From assembly GCA_009823395.1 (NCBI GenBank), contig CM020502.1, positions 1,855,001-1,919,000 of the forward strand: a DNA stretch of 64,000 nt, written 5' to 3'. The position numbers and the translations under genes are program-made. Positions 1 through 9,742 of this stretch are shown one piece after another. Below the pieces are notes generated by a model. That model did not search any database and was not told the origin of the DNA. It saw only the letters and a list, made by a program, of their open reading frames with translations. How positions within the stretch are numbered: position 1 is the stretch's first letter; every line of letters begins with the position of its first letter. Source of the DNA: Thamnaconus septentrionalis (taxonomy: Eukaryota; Chordata; Actinopteri; Tetraodontiformes; Monacanthidae).

Positions 1-85
1 TGGAGGACATCGGTGAAGTGAGAATCGCTAATAACGCTGCATGCGACTATCAGATTTTTTTTTCTTTTTCTTTTTCTCTTCTCAG

Positions 86-147
86 GTAGCGGTGCCTAAG
101 TGTGAGAATCAGCAGACTGAAAGCCTTTGATGAGGCAGGCTATTGAG
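86..147 (+). other. Candidate non-coding exon (splice-flanked segment)
   Basis: A long pyrimidine tract ends in CTTCTCAG just before this 62-base segment, and the segment is followed by GAG|GTAAGGTAAG, a strong donor consensus. All three forward frames contain stops, so if it is an exon it is untranslated, a lncRNA exon, or the end of a coding region (one frame reads 14 codons before its stop). Splice-like pairs arise by chance in 64 kb, so support is limited to the quality of both sites. Confidence 0.25.
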
Positions 148-649
148 GTAAGGTAAGAAATGGGGGAAAAGGATGGACTGACTCCTTCAGGCAGGCAGAC
201 GGACATTGCGTCTCATCGGTTGTGGGGTCTGACTTATCCTCGCTCACATAATCAGCTGTGTTCACTGAGCTCAGAGTCGGATTCGCTAGTGGGCTGCCGG
301 GACGTAATTCTTCTTCATTCATAAGACAGAAAACCCTGTCAAACAATGAAGTCCTCTGCTGTTTGCTTTGGTTTTCGTTGTTGATGGAAACAGTGGCGAC
401 GCTGTGCTTTGCACAAAACCTTTTTATTACATTGCATGTGTTCCTTTATCTCACACCGAGTTGTTTCTCGTCCGTCCGGGAACCGTCTTTGGAATGGAGA
501 ATGGCGCAACTGAAAAATGCTCCATTGGACACAACACACAACGGCTGCTGTGCTGAAATCGTTTCACAGATGTCAGTATCGCACCTGTCACTTCTCGTAC
601 TGTTTCCGGTGCCATTACACAGACATTAAGACGAGCAGATTCCAGAGAG
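148..649. other. No gene recognised
   Basis: Short frames occur on both strands, the longest 123 codons, without domain motifs, splice context or compositional bias. I see no repeat or RNA gene here. Confidence 0.5.
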
Positions 650-1665
650 ATGCTCAGTGGCCACTTTATTAGGTACGTCTTGCTGCTAAACTGCTAAAGT
701 GGCTGCGTGGGTTCAAGGTCATTCTGTGAGGCTATTTTCTGTTGTAACCAGTGGCCACTTTGAGCCCCTGCCCGGTTTCTATGGTCTCCAACCAGTCTGT
801 TCATTGTGACCTCTGACCCCTATTTCTTTTTCTATTTCTATTTGTAAGTTTATTTAGACGGGACTAGGCATGTTGATGAACACTGAGTACATGAGTACTC
901 ACTGTAAATACGCCAGACTTGCTGCACTGCTGCTAAATTTCATCCAGAGTCCCCAACAATACAACAATATACATAAGAAATACAACAATATAATACAACA
1001 ATTGACATAAAAACAATTGACATCAAAAGTCCATAAACATCCATGTATTGGCCCTGAACATTCACACATAATAATTACATAGATACACTATTGCACACAC
1101 ACCAGCCATAGATATACAACTGCACACACAAGATTGACCCAGACTAAACATGGTCACAAGTTTGTTTGTCTAGTAGCCAGTCTGTAAGTTGTGCTTTAAA
1201 AGTCTAATAAAAATATGAGACACTCTCTAATATTAATGGGTACCTTCTTCCATTCTAAACATCCTTGGATTGACAGCACGTTTTGAAAAAATGTGCGTCT
1301 GAATTGCACCTCACAGCCCCCTCTTAGGGTAGCTCTGGTTCCTGACATCAGCTAGGCCATTTTCCTCTGCACAGCTGCCGCTGTCGCTGGATAAGTGCTC
1401 TCTTTGTGATCATCCTCTGTAAAACCCTGGAGACGGTTGTGACGGGGCGACAGTCCTGGCAGTCCTGGCACTGACAAACCACATTTGCCACGTTTTTTTG
1501 AAATCCCATTTCTTCTGGAATTCCGATGCCGGCTTTGAACACCAGCAACTCGTCTTCACTATACTAAACGCACAGCGTTTGTTGCCATGTGATTGGCTAA
1601 ATATGCTGTTTGTACCAGCAAGCAGTTGAATGTGGTGCCTAATAAAGTGGCCCGGGAGTGTGATT
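650..1665 (-). mobile_element. Decayed Tc1-like DNA transposon
   Basis: The left end carries GTGGCCACTTTATTAGGTAC and the right end CCTAATAAAGTGGCC followed by GGGAGTGTGA. This pair forms the inverted termini of a Tc1-like family I know from fish and frog genomes. Inside, the segments around 750-818 and 1350-1620 resemble the family's 5' transposase region read on the minus strand, including a CTGTAAAACCCTGGAGA block and TTGCCATGTGATTGGCT near the right end. The reading frame is destroyed and about half of the transposase is missing. The middle (about 822-1335) does not fit the family and is probably a nested insertion. The family assignment is from memory of the consensus; the termini are visible directly. 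Confidence 0.7.
822..1335 (-). mobile_element. Probable LINE 3'-end fragment nested in the Tc1-like element
   Basis: The Tc1-like match stops near 820 and resumes near 1340. The intervening roughly 510 bases begin with a simple T-rich tract (TATTTCTTTTTCTATTTC) that would be an A-rich tail on the minus strand. They continue with TTATTTAGACGGGACTAGGCA and a TGTTGATGAACA block, wording I associate with 3' ends of fish non-LTR retrotransposons. No coding frame survives. The nesting is clear from the split host element; the LINE identity is an inference. Confidence 0.4.
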
Positions 1666-3487
1666 TTACTGACGTTGCTTGGAGAACTGAAGCTTAATGC
1701 TCTCAGTGACTTCCACTGGTGAACATTTTGCTGCTGTCTTCAATGGTGATTCAGTGTTTTCCCTCCTGCCACCAGCAGGTCGGCAGCTCCCCGCCGACCC
1801 AGACTCACACAGCGCTGATATTGAAATTAGGTGTTTAAATCGGTTGCGGCCGCAAATCCGCAGCTTTTCTAAAATGATCCCGCCTCCTGTTGCTCAAACG
1901 CCTCTCTCTCCCCGCAACCCCCCTTCTCTCACCTGTTGCGCGTTTATCCCCCCTTGAACTGCAGGACACACGCCTCGCGCTAGCGTAGCGTATTAGTTAG
2001 CGGCGGCACACAGCGCAAGTAGAGAAGGGAATATGCGGGGAGAAATGCATCTGTTCTGAATGACGAAGGAGCGGGATAAAAATGTACCTTTAAAGCGATG
2101 AAAGCGGCTTATGAGATGTAACGCTTGTCGCCATGGCGACGCAGCAACGCCGGCGCTTCATTTCAGGCCCGTTCTGACAGAGAGCAGGCGACGGTGCAGC
2201 GCTGCGAAGAAGCGGCGGCGTTCCGGCTGAGTAACAGGAAGGCACAGAGGTTGGACTTAGCCTGGAGTTTTTCCAAACAAAAGCAGTTACAGGAGAGTCA
2301 CACTGCAGTCGGGCAGCCTCACACAACAGGAGGTCAAAGGAGAAAAAGAAACTCTGTGGACGTCCTGACAAGTGCATATTTTAGCCCTCTGTTTACAGCC
2401 TCCTGCATCGCTGCTGGGGTTTAGCAACTAACTAATTTAACTGAACTAATCTGAAAGAGGGCTATCAAACCCTTTTGTGACGTCACAGAATGCCGAATGG
2501 TGTTTTGGCATAAACTCTGCAAGTTGAGTAAGCAGAGGAAGTCAGGTTTGGACTTTTCTTCATCCCACCAACTGTCTGGAGATACATATTATTGCTGGAA
2601 AAAATGCCCCACCCCCCACCTCCCTTAAGTTCAAGTATGGTCTCCCTCCAGCAACACTTTTGTCTCCGTTTGCATAACAAAGGGCATTCCAGGATCTGAC
2701 TCTCTGCCCGCTTTGGATCTCAAGAGAGCCATGTGCTCCTTGAACGCATCGTTCTCGAATTGTCCTGTCTTGTCTCATTTTCTGTGATTGCGTCTCATGC
2801 CCTCAGACTTTTTTCACATTTTCTTGCAGGAAAATACAGGGGGGAACACTTTACCTCTGCAGCTCTTATCTTTCTGGGCTGAACTTAACTCGTCCTTTGG
2901 GCGTCTGCAAGTGGGACGCGGGATGGCGCTGGAATTCAATGGAGTGTTCCAGAGTCTGTTGCATGTGGCCGGATCCAACATTTAAACACTTGGCACTTCG
3001 TTGTTCAGTCCTTTAGGTTGCGCAACAACAACCGACAGAAGAAAAAAAAATGAGTGAGGCTGCAGTGAGATTTCTGACACATCGTAAAATTTTAAAAACG
3101 CGTCTTGGCGCTCCTCGGGGAGAGTCTCGGTTGTGCTCCGAGAGCTTTCAGAAAATCTGCCTGAGAAATGTCAGCAATTACTCCCGTCGGCTGTCTTGCC
3201 CCGCTCCCCTTGTTTACCTGGGAGACTGCGCTGCAGCGTTATTGATCTGCGGAGCGTAAAAGGTCATGGGATTGAAGGCGGCGGCGGCAGCGGTCACCAT
3301 GGAGACCTCCTGCCTAGCGGTCGGCTGAGTAGAACTTTGATGCTCAGCTTTGCTTCTGGTTGCAAGCTCATTAACCGCTGGTCACCCGCGGGTCCTGCCC
3401 TCTTCTCTGGTGCTGGGGTGGAAACTTCAGATCACGCTGGACACCCAATGGGCTGATCAGCTGTACCTGATTTCAGCGGGGCAACTG
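1666..3487. other. Unique sequence, no gene recognised
   Basis: Holds CpG-richer patches around 1960-2260 and 3100-3320 and a good acceptor-like site at about 2828 (TTTTCTTGCAG) with no convincing donor after it. The frame at 2125-2424 (99 codons) has no domain signature. Nothing here supports a gene by itself. Confidence 0.45.
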
Positions 3488-3489
3488 TA

Positions 3490-3505
3490 CACTGTAAAAA
3501 CTGTT
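3490..3505 (+). repeat. Left terminal inverted repeat, CACTG element
   Basis: CACTGTAAAAACTGTT, matching the inverse complement of 5837-5852 over all 16 bases. It is preceded by TA. Confidence 0.65.
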
Positions 3506-3767
3506 TCAGTGGTTCTGTTCATTGAACATATTTTTGAAAAGTAAAACAATTGTCTTAAATTGATTTCATCTTATTTTGGGGCATATATATGTTGCCTGTA
3601 AATAAAAAGTGTTGGCGTTTTGGGAACTTAATATTTTCTATCAAAAAAATGATTTTGTTGGACTTTACGATATATTGATTCTACAAAACTTAAAATAAAC
3701 CTTTATTTTGAAAGTAAAACAGCCCATCAATCAAGGAAGAAGAGGAAACCATTTCATTGACTCAGAG

Positions 3768-3879
3768 ATGGCAGACAGAATTGCATTATTCATTTGCGCC
3801 TCCAGACCGAGGATTGTGGCCAGTTATTTTTCTACATTTTCGCGACGTCCGTCTTTGGCTGATCGTCTGCAAGGCCTGT
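3768..3879 (+). pseudogene. Exon-like coding segment inside the CACTG element, first part
   Basis: An ATG at 3768 opens a frame starting MADRIALFICASRPRIV that runs 37 codons and meets T|GTAAGTAG at 3880, a near-perfect splice donor. If unspliced it ends one codon later at a stop. The segment lies between the element's termini and upstream of the longer coding segment at 4730 on the same strand, so both may be exons of one gene carried by the element. A trial join to the acceptor near 4378 gives an immediate stop, so either another exon is used or the gene is dead. I do not recognise the protein. Confidence 0.3.
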
Positions 3880-4127
3880 GTAAGTAGCTATTTATTGCTT
3901 ATCCTTAAATTTCACCGTGAGTTTGTTTCGTATTAGCCCCATCATGTCCTCCATATACAAAGTGACGTCCAAAGGCTCAATTTCCAAGACGTTACTCGGA
4001 AAAGTCAGGCGAGTTACTCTTAATTTGCTTTTATCGATTGTCAAGAGTTTTCTGCTCGAGTTGTTCAGTCGTTAGACAGTTCTATATAAAATTGACCGTG
4101 TATTTCAACGTCGTTTGCGTTTAATAG

Positions 4128-4149
4128 ATGGCGCCTTAATTGGCGCCAT
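4128..4149. repeat. Perfect palindrome around ATGGCGCC
   Basis: ATGGCGCC, a 6-base spacer TTAATT, then GGCGCCAT: a fully symmetric 22-base palindrome inside the CACTG element. A TATAAA lies about 40 bases upstream (near 4083). It could be a cruciform or a paired factor site; no function is shown. Confidence 0.6.
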
Positions 4150-4461
4150 TTTGAACGTTACCCTTCTCGGCGGAGATGTCCGTCGGCGTCTAGCACTTTT
4201 GTCATGTGAGGATGTTTTAACAGTATGGACGACATTTTAAAATAAATTGCCGTGTTTTAACATCTTACCATAAAGCTATTTGGATAGGGGACGCTTATAG
4301 ATTTGGTGAGTATACAACCCACCCACCTTCCCTTTTTGAGTTCTATTGCCACCTGCTCTATTAATGTGTCTTCTCCAGAAAACTAACGGCATCGTCTGAG
4401 AAGCCTTACAACCTTTTGTCCCATCAAGGTGCACACGTAAGTTCTCCGACTGATATACATT

Positions 4462-4465
<4 letters not shown>

Positions 4466-4515
<50 letters not shown>
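4466..4515 (+). repeat. (TG)25 microsatellite
   Basis: An uninterrupted TG run of about 50 bases, lying between the two exon-like segments of the CACTG element. Confidence 0.95.
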
Positions 4516-4517
<2 letters not shown>

Positions 4518-4729
4518 CACGCGCTTGCGTGTGTGCACATGTGTGATTACGTTTGCATGAACAAGTTCTATCTTTGGGGAGAAATGTTACATTGTGTTAA
4601 AGGGAAATTTCTCATTATTTAGTGATCCTCATAGAATCAACTATTCTTAATTAACATCAAAGACAATGTCACATAGTCGTCATTGATTTTTTTTTTTTGT
4701 CCTAATCATTTTTTCCATATATCATAAAG

Positions 4730-4977
4730 GGAAGAGCAGAGGCCAGCGTGCACGAGGAGGGTGTCATCATCGAAGGAATCCCTGTGCTGACTGGTCTTGG
4801 CAATTTGGCCAGAGCATGCAGCCTTCTCCTTGGGCTCACATATGCCCTTGACCTACAATATCCCTCCAAACTTGTCAAGTTGTTTGAGGTCTTTCAAAGA
4901 CTTTTTGTTGGGCTTGAAACACTGCGCCCAAAGCCAAGCAGCAGGTACACAAACCTTAAGAACAAGCTTCTTGTCTA
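4730..4977 (+). pseudogene. Exon-like coding segment inside the CACTG element, last part
   Basis: A branch-site-like TCCTAATC and a T-rich tract precede AG at 4728-4729. From 4730 an open frame of 82 codons runs to TAA at 4976, with no ATG at its start, as expected of a terminal exon. It contains EGVIIEGIPVLTGLGNLA and then ALDLQYPSKL, with a short hydrophobic helix between, and ends in TNLKNKLLV. I recall similar C-terminal exons in families of uncharacterised, repeated fish proteins, but cannot name a domain. Intact codons and a clean acceptor suggest recent coding constraint or a young copy. Its placement between the inverted termini suggests it is element-encoded or captured. Confidence 0.45.
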
Positions 4978-5127
4978 ACCAGCAACTTTTTTGAATGCTG
5001 TTTTGTACTGCTATGATGTCGTTACAATTGTTTGGGCATTATGTTTTGATGTCAGTCACAGTTCTTACAAATGTTAAATCGATGCACTGTTAAGATGAAG
5101 TCAAAATAATTTGAAGTACAATTTGTA

Positions 5128-5269
5128 TCGTGCCCTGCGATGAACTGGCGACTTGTCCAGGGTGTCACCCTGCCTTCGCCCTAAGACAGCTGGGATAGGC
5201 TCCAGCAGACCCCCGTGACCCTGAATAGGAATAAGCGGGTATAGAAGATGAATGAATGAATGAATGAAC
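5128..5269 (+). mobile_element. LINE 3' tail with (ATGA)n end
   Basis: The stretch with GGGATAGGCTCCAGCAGACC, GTGACCCTGAATAGGAATAA and GCGGGTATAGAAGATG followed by repeated AATG units is a standard 3' end of an abundant fish non-LTR retrotransposon group. It is short, 5'-truncated and sits inside the CACTG element, so it inserted after that element did, or was carried along with it. Confidence 0.65.
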
Positions 5270-5836
5270 TTGTAAGCGCACATCAGATGTGTTTTGTTTT
5301 TTTTTAACTGATTTGATGTGTGCATTCAATGCCAAAGTTTGCTGCTGCTGCTACTGCTGCTTATGTCTTATTGACTTGAAATGTGCGAGGTCAGTTGTTT
5401 GTTTAATTAACTGACTTGATGTATGGTTCTGCATTCAATACCACAATGCCACAGTTTGTCTTCTAAAAGAACAACTACAAATAAAGGCTGAAAACGGGTA
5501 AATTTCTTATTTTACTTTTCACAATTACGGTCATATTAACTCACGAAAGGCATTATTATAATTTTCATTTGAAAAGAGAATAATTAAAATAATTAGGTAA
5601 TTAATCAATTAAATTCAAAGCAGTGTTACTTAATTTAAATAAGTTGAACATATATATATTTTTGACTTGGTTGAACTTACTTTTCTTCATGATTTGTCTT
5701 TCAATCAAATCAATATTAAATCAGACAGTGAATCTAATATTATTAGGTTGTACAAATTAAATTTCCAATTAGTCCACTAAACTACCAAAAAATGCTTGGA
5801 TAATGTTGCACTAATTTTATTGAGTAATATCAATGT

Positions 5837-5852
5837 AACAGTTTTTACAGTG
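5837..5852 (-). repeat. Right terminal inverted repeat, CACTG element
   Basis: AACAGTTTTTACAGTG, the inverse complement of 3490-3505, followed by TA. Confidence 0.65.
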
Positions 5853-5894
5853 TAGTTTAAGGACGCGGTTTAGTCACTGACGGGAGAGGAGTGA

Positions 5895-5965
5895 TTTTAA
5901 AGGTGCCATATTACCCAAAATTCCAATTCCCAGGGTTCATACAGGTGACGAACATTTTGAAACAA
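5895..5965 (+). repeat. Short dispersed repeat (TTTTAAAGGTGCCATATTA)
   Basis: The opening words, TTTTAAAGGTGCCATATTA, recur at about 48014 as TTTAAAGGTGCCATTTTA. Both resemble the start of a widespread fish interspersed repeat. Boundaries beyond the first 70 bases are not clear. Confidence 0.35.
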
Positions 5966-6319
5966 TAATATGACGCGTTTAAATGTCGCAATCGGGATTT
6001 ATGTGAAAACGAGGCTAGGTGTGCACATTTGACAAAACTGCAAACGAAAGTGAGAAATATGGCAACTGTTTTGTTTATGATCGTAAACACTGACACACTG
6101 ACTCATTTAACTCTAAATTTGTATCTCTAATTTCCATATATCTCAAAGAAGTAAACGCAGCAAAGAAGCTCTTTCCTTTCTTCTGAGAGACCAACATCAC
6201 TTTTGAATGTCTTTCTCTCCCCCTCCTCCCCCGCCTGCCATTGTTTCTCAGAAGTCTCTGATTAGACACGCCGCCACCCGTTGTGACCACAGAAAGCGGC
6301 GCCACCATTAAGTGTCATA

Positions 6320-6600
6320 ACTCCTGCCATTAGCAAAGCAACGTGTCTGTTTTGCAGCAATTTGCCGCTTCTCATCGCCCCCTTTCATACATAATGTAAC
6401 GTCCGTCAGTCTGGCGGATCAGAGCGGCGGCGGAGCAGCGAGCAGCCAACGGCTCGTTACGCCTCGAAGTTCCGCCGGCTCATCAGCGAGCAGCCGCGCA
6501 AAGTGTAATGTGTTATTAAATATTTATTTGGTCCAGAGCCGCTGCTGTGCCACATTACCCGCTTGTCATTAAGGGGACATTAGAGCCGTGTTGTGGGCGC
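6320..6600. promoter_or_regulatory. Candidate conserved non-coding element
   Basis: A CpG-bearing block with little simple repeat, many short homeobox-like and AT-rich words (TGCCATTAGC, TATTAAATATTTATT, GTCATTAAGG) and no coding frame of note. Such composition is typical of vertebrate enhancer cores. The call is by appearance only; conservation cannot be seen from one sequence. Confidence 0.2.
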
Positions 6601-8257
6601 GAGGCGCTCGCCGAATTGTCGCAAGGTGGATGAAACCAGGAGCGCCCCGCTGGGCAACGCGGCGTCTCTGTGTTTGTGGAGGATGACTGATGAGAAGAAA
6701 GCTCGTTATTGCTGCTGCGAGGTGTTGACCTGTGTTCTCAGACCGCTGCGCCTCCTTGTCCGCCCCCTCTTATGAAGGAACAATGTCCCAGTCTCTGCTC
6801 TAAGATGCCGGCTCAGAGGGTATCTTCGCAATTCTCTGGCCACCAGAATTGGCAAACTTTGCAGACCTGCCATCAGTCGTGCCATCCAATCGTGACTGTG
6901 TGTCTCATACGGGTGGGCATTGAGTGATGACTCGCTAAGAAGTGCTGGAGGGTTTCAAACAATCAGGAATCGCCCTCGTATAAGTTGACTGACTGTCTGA
7001 AGTAGTAATTATGAACTAGATGGACATGGTTTTGGTGTTTACCACTGTCACCTCATGGCAAGAGGGTTTCATACTCATTTTATGTGTTAGCTCGATCTAC
7101 CCCGACTTCTTACGGGTGTACGCTGCCTTCGACAACCCCACGACCTTGAGTGCAGTGGAAGCCGTGGTGGAAAATGCACAAATTGTGACTGAGCCACCAA
7201 CCTTGTGCACATCCACGCCAATGTAAATACAGTGGCTAAAATCATGACAATAATGTTGCAGGTTTGAGTCACTTTCGAGCCAATACCTTCGACATTACAG
7301 AAGTTGTCATAGGGGCCTGTTATGATTTTTTTTGTTGTGTTTTTATTTGTGCTGGACTCCATGGTTACCATATCCAAGTGCCTATTATTTTATGTTGTTT
7401 TGTAGCCATAAACTGCAGAGCAGTAGCACCGACTGAAAAATGTCAACACATTCCGCAATAACAAAGAGGCGAGTTGCAAATTATGGGTGAACTGTCTCAG
7501 AGTCCTGGCAGACACCAGAAGTTCAGCTGCTGGGGTTCAAAAAAAGACGTAATCAACATGCTAGCTAGCTGGCTAGCTCGTAGGCTGCCCTGTGAGAACA
7601 AGCAACCGTAATTGGAGTTGTTAAAGAGTGCATTGTATTCAGTGAATTTTCTGAGTTTAGCCTTGATGCGCCTTGTATATGTTTTCCTTGGGGCGTCCTT
7701 CTTTGACTTGTTGTTTGCTTTGAAAGACAAAGAAACTGCACTCAATCAGACATCAGAGAAAACTTTCTTCTGCATTGCCTTGTACGTCTTGGTGTGAATA
7801 CGTTCATGCATGCAAACTAACCTGCACTCAGCTTAATTAACAGTTACACTGCGCCACCACAATAAAACAAAAACAACAACCACAGTATTTGTAAGACACA
7901 AATTGTTTTTTTTATAATAAATTACAGTCGCAGGCAATATTAGACTTCCGAGCATTAATGTTAAATGTGTTCGCTAGTTTACTGGGTATGCATAGATAGA
8001 GTTGTGAATGTTGAGGCCTGAATTTCTCGTTTGGCTCTTCGAGCTAATGAGGTTAACATGGCTAATGTGGTTTGTAGCTATTAGCCAGCAAGGTTTACTG
8101 CTTGTTATTGTTTTTGCTATTCAGCCTATGCCTGAAACAATGCAGAGCTACATTTAAAATCTCGCTGTACTTTTTGATTTTTTGATCCAATGAATCATCT
8201 CAGAGAAACTAGATTTGTGCTTCTGAGACCTCGTGGGACTAGTGAAACATTTAATGG
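6601..8257. other. No gene recognised
   Basis: Short frames only. A CTAGCTAGCTGGCTAGCTCG stretch at about 7560 is locally palindromic. No repeat family or RNA gene is evident. Confidence 0.45.
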
Positions 8258-8280
8258 AGTCAAGTCTTTTTCCTGTACAG

Positions 8281-8442
8281 GTTGTCTACCCGTGTGAAGG
8301 TCCAAACAGAATGTTTTATGCCACAGCGCTCATTGTTTGCCGAAAAGGGCCCGTGAACAAGATTCCCTGCAAACAGCCATCCCCAGTGGGACGCTACACA
8401 AGCTGGCAGTTTACTCAAGGCTTTTCAGGGAACCGTTATTGA
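8281..8442 (+). other. Unrecognised open segment after a splice-acceptor-like site
   Basis: CTTTTTCCTGTACAG ends at 8280, and a frame of 53 codons follows, starting VVYPCEGPNRMFYATALIV and ending at a stop. It has three cysteines and no ATG near its start. There is no clear donor, so it would be a terminal exon or an old pseudogene. I recognise no family, and chance is a serious alternative. Confidence 0.15.
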
Positions 8443-9282
8443 TATTTTTTTCCCTTTTTTTTCTGCACCTGCCCTCAACTTTGCAGCGCATGAGTAAATT
8501 CCCTTGGGACCTGTCAAAAACAAACATGCATTGGAGTAGAATTGTCCTCCTGATTCCCTTTTCTAAAACTTCACCATCCAGGCATTTTTAGCTAAGAGAC
8601 TCATCTGCATTTTTACAGAATCAAACCCAGAGGTGACACGTGTATTGAACTGTTAATCTAATAATAAAAAGGTGCACTGGCCAATAAGAAACCTGAAGAA
8701 AAGTGTAAATGGCCCATAACCAGAAACCACTCAACAGTTACACAATTGTCAATTCTGAGTTACTGCTGAGATCTAATTTTAAAACTAGCAAGAGAATAAA
8801 AACTCTACATTGCACATGTAGAGTTCATTAAAACAAGATTCAAACTAGCACTGGCTAAGTTTGCTCTGCCATTCATTTGCTACACAAATAAGTCACAATG
8901 TCCTACATGGAAGTTTACAAAAAGCCCTGTTACTCATGGTCTATAAATCTGTTTGCCTGAGGCCGAAAGTACAAGGGCTGAAGCTCATTGATTTCCAAAT
9001 AGCATGCGTGGCTAACTCTTATAAAGCTCGTAATGTCTAGCCGCATGTGGCCAAACCTGTTGATCCTGCAGTGTTTGCATTCAGGCGCAGAATCACCAAA
9101 GAGGCTGTAAAAAAACGCAACATTAGTCCTGTTTATACTTTGGTTACGGGTGAAAATATCCACAAATGGGATAATCAAATTTATTTACTGCTACATAACC
9201 TCTAACGGGTAACGTAGTTTATTTATATTTTTTGGTTCAGCTGAATTCTTTTAATCAACAAAGCCGATTGCAGCAGGTGTTT

Positions 9283-9287
<5 letters not shown>
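8443..9287. other. No gene recognised
   Basis: AT-rich unique sequence with only short frames. Nothing else is seen before the microsatellite at 9288. Confidence 0.45.

Positions 9288-9334
<47 letters not shown>
9288..9334 (+). repeat. (TG)n microsatellite
   Basis: About 23 uninterrupted TG units. Confidence 0.95.
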
Positions 9335-9335
<1 letters not shown>

Positions 9336-9460
9336 ACTCATATTGTTTTCTGTCGATTGAGCCAATGAGGTGCATGATGAGCCTCCTCCAACGGTAAACA
9401 TGAGCTGGCGCTGCACGGAACTGCGCTAGGTGTCTCGACACGGCTTCACCTCACCACAGG

Positions 9461-9469
9461 ACACACACG

Positions 9470-9513
<44 letters not shown>
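9461..9513 (+). repeat. (AC)n microsatellite
   Basis: An AC run with two early interruptions. Together with the TG run 130 bases upstream it forms an inverted pair of CA/TG tracts. Confidence 0.95.
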
Positions 9514-9514
<1 letters not shown>

Positions 9515-9651
9515 CGAGCTGCAGCTACAGCTCATTACTGCCAGTTGAAATGGAGCGCGGCGCTCACACTGAGATTAAATGGGTAAACACCTCAAATGAC
9601 GACAGTGTGCGGGCGGCGGCCTCCATGGCGCCAGCGGCAGGGTAGCGTGCG

Positions 9652-9693
9652 CACACACACACACACATATATATGTATGTATATATATATGTA

Positions 9694-9725
<32 letters not shown>

Positions 9726-9742
9726 CATATATACTGTATGTA
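9652..9742 (+). repeat. Compound (AC)n-(TA)n microsatellite
   Basis: An AC run passes into ATGT/ATAT units and then nearly pure TA. Frames across it are repeat artefacts. Confidence 0.9.

Larger units (their letters stand above)
3490..5852. mobile_element. CACTG-terminated DNA transposon (CACTA/EnSpm-like)
   Basis: The left end reads CACTGTAAAAACTGTT at 3490-3505 and the right end is its perfect inverse complement at 5837-5852. The dinucleotide TA flanks both ends (3488-3489 and 5853-5854), which fits a 2-bp target duplication. CACTR termini with 2-3 bp duplications are typical of the CACTA/EnSpm group; a TA duplication would also fit Tc/mariner-type integration, so the superfamily is not certain. 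The interior is AT-rich, contains two exon-like coding segments, a CA/TG microsatellite and a nested LINE tail, and no transposase I can recognise. It therefore looks like a non-autonomous or gene-carrying copy. Confidence 0.6.
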
